The translations under genes were made by a program, and so were the position numbers. From Rhodococcus sp. (in: high G+C Gram-positive bacteria) (GTDB lineage: Bacteria; Actinomycetota; Actinomycetes; Mycobacteriales; Mycobacteriaceae): 10,304 bases of DNA. Below the pieces are notes generated by a model. The model worked only from the letters and a program-made list of their open reading frames with translations. It was not told the origin of the DNA and made no database searches. Below are positions 5,932-10,304 of the stretch, in pieces. Each line of letters starts with the position of its first letter. The stretch's first letter is position 1. The stretch lies in NCBI GenBank assembly GCA_012515885.1, contig JAAYXN010000439.1, positions 1 to 10,304 on the forward strand. Reading direction: 5' to 3'.

Positions 5932-7787
5932 TGAGTATCGCTTCATTCACTGACAACAAAACCGGAACTGTTGCTGGCGTTCTCGACGAGATTGACACCC
6001 ACGCCCACGTGCGCGGAATCCTCGATGAAGGTTCCAAGCGTGAGATCCGCCGCGCCACCCTGTCCGCGGTGTGTGTGCCCGGCTACCAGGTGCCTTTCGG
6101 CTCTCGGGAAATGCCTGTCGCTCGCGGTTGGGGTTCGGGCGGATTGCAGATCACACTCGGCCTACTCGGCACCGAAGACGTCGTCAAGGTCATTGACCAG
6201 GGCGACGACGACGGCGTCAACGCCACCAACCTGCGTCGACTGATCGTCTCCAGCGAAAAGTGCGAGCAGACACAGGACACTCGGGAAGCGTCCGTCATCC
6301 AGAGCCGTCACCGCATTCCGGAAGAGCCGATGGGCGACGATCAGGCCCTCGTCCTTCAGGTTCCTGTCGCCGAACCGCTTCGCGGAGTGCAGAAGTCGGT
6401 GTCTGAGTGTGCCCGCATGCATTCGGAAGCGGACTACTCGATGATGTGGGTCAGCCTCTACGAGGATCTGGTTCGCAACGGTGTCATCACCAAAACCACC
6501 GGCTACCCGGTGTTGGTTGCCGGACGTTACGTCATGGCCACCACTCCGATTCCCCGCTGGGATGTTCCGCGTCTGCACAACTCACCGCACCTGACACTGT
6601 TCGGTGCAGGCCGCGAAAAGCGCATCTACGCTGTCCCGCCGTACACCACTGTCGAGCCACTGACCTTCGACGACGTCCCCTACGAGGTTGAGGGAGAAGG
6701 CGAAACAGGTTGTGCGCGTTGTGGATCGACTGACACGTTCCTCGTCGAGGCGCCCGGTAACCGCAAGATGTGCAGTGACATCGAATGGTGCACCCGCACC
6801 CTCGATGGTGATGTTGATGCCGAAAAGCACACGGCAGCAGCGCCACTGAGCTACCTGCCCGATCCGGCTAAGCGCGTGCGTTCCGCGATTTCGGTGTCAG
6901 ACCGCGGCGCGGCGCCGCAGGCACCGGCACGTTCGGTGCCCACGACCGCTGAGGGCTGGACCCTCGCTGCCCGCGGTGTCGGCAAGATTCACGGACCGGG
7001 TGGCGCGGAAGCCGTACCGGGCACCGGTCCCGAGACCGGCACCGCCATTAGCCCCCTGACCGGCGGAATCGTCGCCGCCTGGGACGTCGACTTCGACGTC
7101 GCACCCGGTGAAGCGCTCGGTTTGATCGGTGAATCCGGTTCCGGCAAGTCGACAGTGCTGCGCTGCCTGGTGGGTGAAGAAATCGCGACCACCGGTGCGA
7201 TGTACCTGACCAGCGTTGAAGGTGGCAAGCGCAACGTCTTCGATCTGACCGCTCCGGAGCGTCGTGCACTGCGCATCGACACCCTGGGCCTGGTGCACCA
7301 GAACCCGGCTGACGGTCTGACGATGACCGTCTCCGCTGGTGGCAACATTGCTGAACGGCTCACTGCAGCGGGCTGGCGCAACTACCACCAGATCCGTGAC
7401 CGCGCCGCCTACCTGCTTGAGCAGGTAGAGGTGCCCCTCGATCGCATGGACGATCCGGTGCGCACCTTCTCCGGTGGTATGCGTCAACGCGTCCAGATCG
7501 CGAAAGCACTCGCCACCGACCCGCAGGTTCTGCTGCTCGATGAGCCCACCACCGGCCTCGACGCATCCGTCGCCGCAGGCGTGCTCGACCTGCTGCGTCG
7601 ACTGCTCTCCGAACGCGACACCGCTGCCGTCGTCGTCAGCCACGACTTCGCGGTCATCGAGGCACTCACCGACCGCAGCCTGGTCATGAACGTTGGCCGC
7701 GTCGTCGAGTCGGGCCTGACGGACCAGCTGTTCCAAGACCCCCACCACCCCTACACCCAGCGGCTCGTCGCCGCCGCGCGAAGGTGA
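5931..7787 (+). CDS. phnJK: PhnJ-PhnK fusion: C-P lyase catalytic subunit joined to ABC-type ATPase
   Basis: One uninterrupted 618-codon frame encodes two proteins that are separate in E. coli. Residues 1 to about 295 are PhnJ, the radical-SAM-type enzyme that breaks the C-P bond. The VPGYQVPFGSREMP motif holds Gly51, equivalent to the E. coli glycyl-radical Gly32. The cluster cysteines are Cys261, Cys264, Cys281 and Cys287, spaced x2, x16 and x5; E. coli has x2, x21 and x5. Residues about 296-341 are a linker rich in Ala, Pro and Arg. Residues about 342-618 are PhnK: Walker A GESGSGKST (400-408), Q-loop Gln457, signature FSGGMRQR (513-520), Walker B LLLDEP (Asp537, Glu538), H-loop His571, and the PhnK-like end ESGLTDQLFQDPHHPYTQRLV. 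An AAGGA ribosome site (5919-5923) precedes the ATG, and no internal stop or clear internal start separates the halves. PhnK docks on PhnJ in the known complex, so the fusion makes structural sense. Confidence 0.93.
   Translation: MSIASFTDNKTGTVAGVLDEIDTHAHVRGILDEGSKREIRRATLSAVCVPGYQVPFGSREMPVARGWGSGGLQITLGLLGTEDVVKVIDQGDDDGVNATNLRRLIVSSEKCEQTQDTREASVIQSRHRIPEEPMGDDQALVLQVPVAEPLRGVQKSVSECARMHSEADYSMMWVSLYEDLVRNGVITKTTGYPVLVAGRYVMATTPIPRWDVPRLHNSPHLTLFGAGREKRIYAVPPYTTVEPLTFDDVPYEVEGEGETGCARCGSTDTFLVEAPGNRKMCSDIEWCTRTLDGDVDAEKHTAAAPLSYLPDPAKRVRSAISVSDRGAAPQAPARSVPTTAEGWTLAARGVGKIHGPGGAEAVPGTGPETGTAISPLTGGIVAAWDVDFDVAPGEALGLIGESGSGKSTVLRCLVGEEIATTGAMYLTSVEGGKRNVFDLTAPERRALRIDTLGLVHQNPADGLTMTVSAGGNIAERLTAAGWRNYHQIRDRAAYLLEQVEVPLDRMDDPVRTFSGGMRQRVQIAKALATDPQVLLLDEPTTGLDASVAAGVLDLLRRLLSERDTAAVVVSHDFAVIEALTDRSLVMNVGRVVESGLTDQLFQDPHHPYTQRLVAAARR
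7781..7786 (+). promoter_or_regulatory. Ribosome binding site deciding the phnL start
   Basis: AAGGTG lies at the extreme 3' end of phnJK, nine bases before the ATG at 7796. It includes the competing GTG start codon itself, so both cannot be used well at once. Confidence 0.45.
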
Positions 7788-7795
7788 GCCCGGAA

Positions 7796-8560
7796 ATGAC
7801 CGACACCAACACCCCCACCAAGGACAACGAGAACATCCTCACCGTCCGCGACCTGCGCAAAACGTTCACACTGCACACCATCGACGGGCGCACCGTCACC
7901 TCGCTGCATGGGGTGGATCTCGATGTTGCTGCGGGCGAGCACGTGGCGCTGGCTGGGCCCAGCGGCGCCGGCAAGTCGAGTCTGCTGCGCTGCGTGCACC
8001 GCTCCTACCTGCCGGATTCGGGGTACGTGACGCTGCGCACCGACGGCGGACCGGTCGAGCTGACTGCTCTTGATGACCGGGAAATGGCGCGTATCCGCGG
8101 CCGTGAACTCGGCTACGTCTCACAGTTCCTGTCCGCGCCGCCGCGCACCGGACCGTGGGAGGTCGTTGCGGCCTCTGGGCGTCGCCGCGGAATGTCACGT
8201 GCCGACGCGAAAGAGGCTGCCGCCGAATCACTTAAGCGACTCGCTCTCGACGAGGCACTGTGGGACGTCGATTGCAGCGTCCTGTCCGGTGGCGAGCGTC
8301 AGCGCGTGAATATCGCTGCGGGAACAGTGAATCCGCCTCGTCTTCTGCTCCTCGACGAGCCAGTCTCGGCGCTCGACCCTGTCAACCGCGAACGCGCACT
8401 CGAACTGATCGCGTCACTGTCCGCGCAGGGCGTCGCCGTCCTCGCGGTGTTCCACGATCTCGACGCTATGCGCCGCCTCGCATCTCGGGTCATCCGATTC
8501 AGCGAGGGACGCATCGCGCAGCAGGGCAGTCCACTCGAAGTATTGGGAGAAGCAGCATGA
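7796..8560 (+). CDS. phnL: C-P lyase ABC-type ATPase PhnL
   Basis: From the ATG at 7796 the product has 254 residues (E. coli 226). PhnL is the second ABC module of the C-P lyase machine; it has no transmembrane partner and is thought to power remodelling of the core together with PhnK. Motifs seen are Walker A GPSGAGKSS (54-62), Q-loop Gln110, signature LSGGERQR (163-170) followed by VNIAAG as in other PhnL proteins, Walker B LLLLDEP (Asp187, Glu188), D-loop SALD, and H-loop His220 in VFHD. An alternative GTG start at 7784 would overlap the phnJK stop (GTGA) and add four residues. I prefer the ATG because AAGGTG at 7781-7786 lies nine bases before it, while the GTG has no ribosome site. The stop overlaps the phnM start (ATGA). 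Confidence 0.92.
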   Translation: MTDTNTPTKDNENILTVRDLRKTFTLHTIDGRTVTSLHGVDLDVAAGEHVALAGPSGAGKSSLLRCVHRSYLPDSGYVTLRTDGGPVELTALDDREMARIRGRELGYVSQFLSAPPRTGPWEVVAASGRRRGMSRADAKEAAAESLKRLALDEALWDVDCSVLSGGERQRVNIAAGTVNPPRLLLLDEPVSALDPVNRERALELIASLSAQGVAVLAVFHDLDAMRRLASRVIRFSEGRIAQQGSPLEVLGEAA

Positions 8561-9816
8561 CCGCATCCACACAGCGCTCGGCATGGTCGCTCGAAGCCTC
8601 GCCGCGTGACTACGTTCTCGGAAACGTCAACGCGATCACCCCGAACCAGGTGATCGAGAACGCCACCGTCGTGGTGCGTGACGGCAAGATCGCCGAAGTG
8701 GGTCCGTCGCGTCCCGGCGTCAGCTTCGACGTCGACGGCGGCGGCCTCTACTGCCTGCCCGGCCTCGTCGACGTGCACTCCGATGGCTTGGAGAAGGAAC
8801 GCTTCCCTCGTCCCGGCGCGGAACTGCCGTGGATGTTCTCGATGATGTCGTTCGAGGGCAAGCTGCGTGCAGCCGGTATCACCACCGTCTTCCATGGGGC
8901 GTCGTTCTCGGACCGCGCGGAACCCAACAGCAACCGCAGCGTGCACGTCGCCGTGCAGATGTGTGAAGCCATCGAAGCCTGGAACAACGATTCTCAGGCC
9001 CGTCTGGTCGACCACCGGATCCTGCATCGCCTGGATGTGCGGTCAGCGAAGGGCCTCGCGGCGATGCGTGAGGAACTGGATCGTCAGGTAGCGGCAGGCA
9101 AGGTTACCGCTGAGGTTCCGGCTGTCATTTCGCACGAAGACCACACTCCCGGCATCGGCCAGTACGCGGACCGCACGTTCTACGAACGCCACGTCGCTGG
9201 TGTGCGTGGTGTGTCGATGGAGCAGGCCCGCCAGTACGTCGACGAGATGGCGGCTGTGCGCGAATCGAACCTTGCGGTGCGTGAGGAGTCGATGGAGTGG
9301 CTGGCCACCGGTTCCGCGAACGGGATTGTTCGCGTGTTCGGGCATGACCCGGAGTCGGCTGTGGAGATCGCTGATTTGGCGCGCCGCGGCGGCAACGTTG
9401 CCGAGTTCCCGACGACGCTCGAAGCGGCGCGTGAAGCTCATGCGCGCGGCATGTCGATCGTGATGGGTGGCCCGAACGTGCTGCGCGGCGGCTCGCATTC
9501 AGGCAACGTTTCCGCGGAGGAACTGGCGACGGAGGGGCTGGTCACAGCGTTGGCGTCGGACTATCTGCCGTCGTCGCTGCTGGGCGCCACGTTTGCCCTC
9601 GCTAAGCGCGGAACGGTGCCGCTGCATGTCGCGACGTCACTGGTCACCAGTGGCCCGGCAACGGCGGTGGGCCTGTCTGATCGCGGCGCTCTTGAGCCCG
9701 GTCAGCGCGCCGATCTGGTGCTGGTGGGGTTGGAAAATGAGCATCCCGTCGTCCGCTCCGTGCAGCGCGCGAATGTTGTAGAAGAGGGCGAAAGGGCAAC
9801 TGCCCCTAGCGTCTAG
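8557..9816 (+). CDS. phnM: Alpha-D-ribose 1-methylphosphonate 5-triphosphate diphosphatase PhnM
   Basis: The product has 419 residues (E. coli 378). PhnM is a metal-dependent amidohydrolase-fold enzyme that releases pyrophosphate from the ribose 1-phosphonate 5-triphosphate made by PhnI, giving the substrate of PhnJ. Metal and active-site motifs are easy to see: LPGLVDVHSDGLEK (67-80, His74 and Asp76), HEDHTPGIGQY (193-203), FGHD (261-264), the family hallmark PNVLRGGSHSGNVSA (306-320), and LASDYLPSSLL (332-342). The N-terminal 15 residues before RDYVLGNVNAITP look like an added tail. The ATG overlaps the phnL stop (ATGA) and has a GGGAGA ribosome site (8545-8550). It is the last gene before a strong hairpin, so it probably ends the operon. 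Longer upstream starts in this frame lie inside phnL and were rejected. Confidence 0.95.
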   Translation: MTASTQRSAWSLEASPRDYVLGNVNAITPNQVIENATVVVRDGKIAEVGPSRPGVSFDVDGGGLYCLPGLVDVHSDGLEKERFPRPGAELPWMFSMMSFEGKLRAAGITTVFHGASFSDRAEPNSNRSVHVAVQMCEAIEAWNNDSQARLVDHRILHRLDVRSAKGLAAMREELDRQVAAGKVTAEVPAVISHEDHTPGIGQYADRTFYERHVAGVRGVSMEQARQYVDEMAAVRESNLAVREESMEWLATGSANGIVRVFGHDPESAVEIADLARRGGNVAEFPTTLEAAREAHARGMSIVMGGPNVLRGGSHSGNVSAEELATEGLVTALASDYLPSSLLGATFALAKRGTVPLHVATSLVTSGPATAVGLSDRGALEPGQRADLVLVGLENEHPVVRSVQRANVVEEGERATAPSV

Positions 9817-9829
9817 GTGCGGTGGCGGT

Positions 9830-9860
9830 GGCGGCGGCATCAGTGATGATGTCCGCCGCC
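9830..9860 (+). terminator. Strong hairpin after phnM, likely terminator
   Basis: The left arm is GGCGGCGG plus CATCA (9830-9842), the loop GTGA (9843-9846, GNRA type), and the right arm TGATG, a single bulged T (9852), and CCGCCGCC (9853-9860). That gives 13 base pairs with one bulge. It begins 14 bases after the phnM stop. No T-run follows, so it would act as a hairpin without U-tract, as is common in high-GC actinobacteria. Confidence 0.65.
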
Positions 9861-9881
9861 GTCGGCTTATGCACTGATCCC

Positions 9882-10009
9882 CCTGCGGGCATACCGTCAC
9901 GGTGTATCGATCTAACGGAACCGTTGTGACATTGTGCCCCGTCGGCCTGTGGGGACACCGTGACGGCGTATCTATCTAGCGGAACCGTTGTGACATTGTC
10001 CCCCGGTGG
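9882..10009. repeat. 64-base tandem direct repeat (two copies)
   Basis: Copy 1 is 9882-9945 and copy 2 is 9946-10009, with no spacer. By eye 54 of 64 positions agree. The core CGGAACCGTTGTGACATTGT is identical at 9916-9935 and 9980-9999. Each copy also holds a small palindrome ending the left part (ACCGTCACGGT at 9893-9903; CCGTGACGG at 9958-9966). In copy 1 the core begins as AACGGAACCGTT (arms AACGG and CCGTT). Confidence 0.92.
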
Positions 10010-10056
10010 GATACATCTTCGCTCGCCCCCGGGTAGGACAAATCCACCAGGTCGAT

Positions 10057-10079
10057 TGAACGAATTGCTTTATCGTTCA
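10057..10079. promoter_or_regulatory. Inverted repeat upstream of phnD, candidate regulator site
   Basis: Perfect seven-base arms TGAACGA (10057-10063) and TCGTTCA (10073-10079) are separated by nine bases. The right arm runs into GTTCATGTAGG (10075-10085), which fits 10 of 11 positions of the Streptomyces-type PHO box unit as I recall it (G-G/T-TCA-YYY-R-G/C-G). Confidence 0.45.
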
Positions 10080-10093
10080 TGTAGGTGTGGCCC

Positions 10094-10099
10094 TAAATT
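10094..10099 (+). promoter_or_regulatory. Candidate -10 box of phnD
   Basis: TAAATT fits the TAnnnT pattern of actinobacterial -10 boxes. The Pho-box-like half-site starts 19 bases upstream, in the -35 position, as expected for an activator-dependent promoter. Transcription would begin near 10106. Confidence 0.35.
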
Positions 10100-10139
10100 C
10101 GGACAGTGCCGGGACTCTTTCAGCGAATCAACATCACTG

Positions 10140-10145
10140 AAGGAG
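10140..10145 (+). promoter_or_regulatory. Ribosome binding site of phnD
   Basis: AAGGAG sits seven bases before the ATG at 10153, an ideal match and spacing, and fixes the start. Confidence 0.8.
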
Positions 10146-10152
10146 CCAATTG

Positions 10153-10304
10153 ATGGGTACCACCGCGCGGGCACTCGGAGTGTTCACCGCAATCGCTGCC
10201 GCTGCAGCCATGACCGCATGCAGCAGCGCTGCCGACGCAGGCGAAGACGGCGCCGCAAGCGGTTCTGACCGTCAGACGATCGTGTTCGCCGCGATCCCAT
10301 CTGA
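10153..10304 (+). CDS. phnD: Phosphonate ABC transporter substrate-binding lipoprotein PhnD-like, 3' end cut by window
   Basis: Only 50 codons are present. The N-terminus is a lipoprotein signal (Arg6, an alanine-rich hydrophobic core, lipobox MTAC with Cys23), followed by a short Ser/Gly/Asp/Glu linker. The mature domain opens with QTIVFAAIPS, the first strand of phosphonate and phosphate/phosphite binding proteins of the PhnD type, which commonly begin LVFAAIPSE. The ribosome site is excellent. Its position directly after the C-P lyase operon supports the name; the permease and ATPase genes phnE and phnC would be expected just outside the window. Methionine at position -3 of the lipobox is less common than leucine but accepted. 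Identification rests on a short segment and context, so another periplasmic binding protein for phosphite or phosphate remains possible. Confidence 0.78.
   Translation, partial: MGTTARALGVFTAIAAAAAMTACSSAADAGEDGAASGSDRQTIVFAAIPS

Larger units (their letters stand above)
9817..10152. other. Intergenic region between phnM and phnD
   Basis: No convincing coding sequence lies in these 336 bases. In order they hold the phnM hairpin, a 64-base unit in two tandem copies (9882-10009), an inverted repeat TGAACGA/TCGTTCA (10057-10079) with a Pho-box-like half-site, a possible -10 box, and the phnD ribosome site. The size and content suggest that phnD has its own promoter. Confidence 0.7.

Noticed and set aside
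6897..7748. A 283-codon minus-strand open frame opposite phnJK
   Set aside because: It shows no recognisable domain and is explained as the high-GC mirror of the strongly conserved PhnK coding sequence.
8299..9027. A 242-codon minus-strand open frame opposite phnL and phnM
   Set aside because: It spans the junction of two clear plus-strand genes and has no family resemblance.
9882..10009. The tandem repeat as a CRISPR array
   Set aside because: There are only two copies, they abut with no unique spacers, and the similarity covers the whole 64-base unit.
9960..10268. A 102-codon plus-strand open frame before and over phnD
   Set aside because: It starts in the tandem repeat, is out of frame with the clear lipoprotein gene, and ends in a run of arginines typical of a wrong frame.

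Overview
The window is high-GC, tightly packed DNA with frequent 1-4 base gene overlaps and GTG starts. The mix of an F420-type luciferase-like oxidoreductase, a DUF2786 gene paired with a TIGR04338-type metallohydrolase gene, and actinobacterial-looking lipoproteins points to a mycolic-acid actinobacterium (Mycobacteriales, for example Gordonia, Rhodococcus or Mycolicibacterium). The genus cannot be fixed from the sequence alone.

Left third, all on the minus strand. A truncated polar-amino-acid-type ABC substrate-binding lipoprotein lies at the window edge and is translationally coupled (TAATG) to an upstream F420-type luciferase-like oxidoreductase. After a 129-base gap comes a second coupled pair (GTGA): a DUF2786 protein followed by a small HExxH zinc-hydrolase-like protein. 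About 150 bases of divergent spacer separate this block from the rest.

Right two thirds, all on the plus strand: a carbon-phosphorus (C-P) lyase operon for using phosphonates as a phosphorus source. Gene order is phnF (GntR/HutC regulator), phnG, phnH, phnI, a single-chain phnJ-phnK fusion, phnL and phnM. All junctions overlap or touch, so it reads as one transcript. PhnG, PhnH, PhnI and PhnJ form the core complex. PhnI, with PhnG, PhnH and PhnL, places the phosphonate on ribose C1 of ATP. PhnM removes pyrophosphate and the radical-SAM-type enzyme PhnJ breaks the C-P bond. PhnK and PhnL are the ABC-type ATPases of the machine. PhnN, PhnO and PhnP are not seen here.

After phnM come a strong GNRA-loop hairpin (likely terminator), an exact-register tandem duplication of a 64-base unit, and a Pho-box-like/-10 arrangement. 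A new lipoprotein gene then begins and runs off the right edge; it looks like phnD, the phosphonate-binding protein of an ABC importer. The window therefore holds regulator, catalytic machine and the start of the importer.

The most notable points are the PhnJ-PhnK fusion, a shortened loop in the PhnJ iron-sulfur cysteine motif, a repeat tail on PhnH, a palindrome overlapping the likely phnF promoter, and the 64-base tandem repeat in front of phnD.
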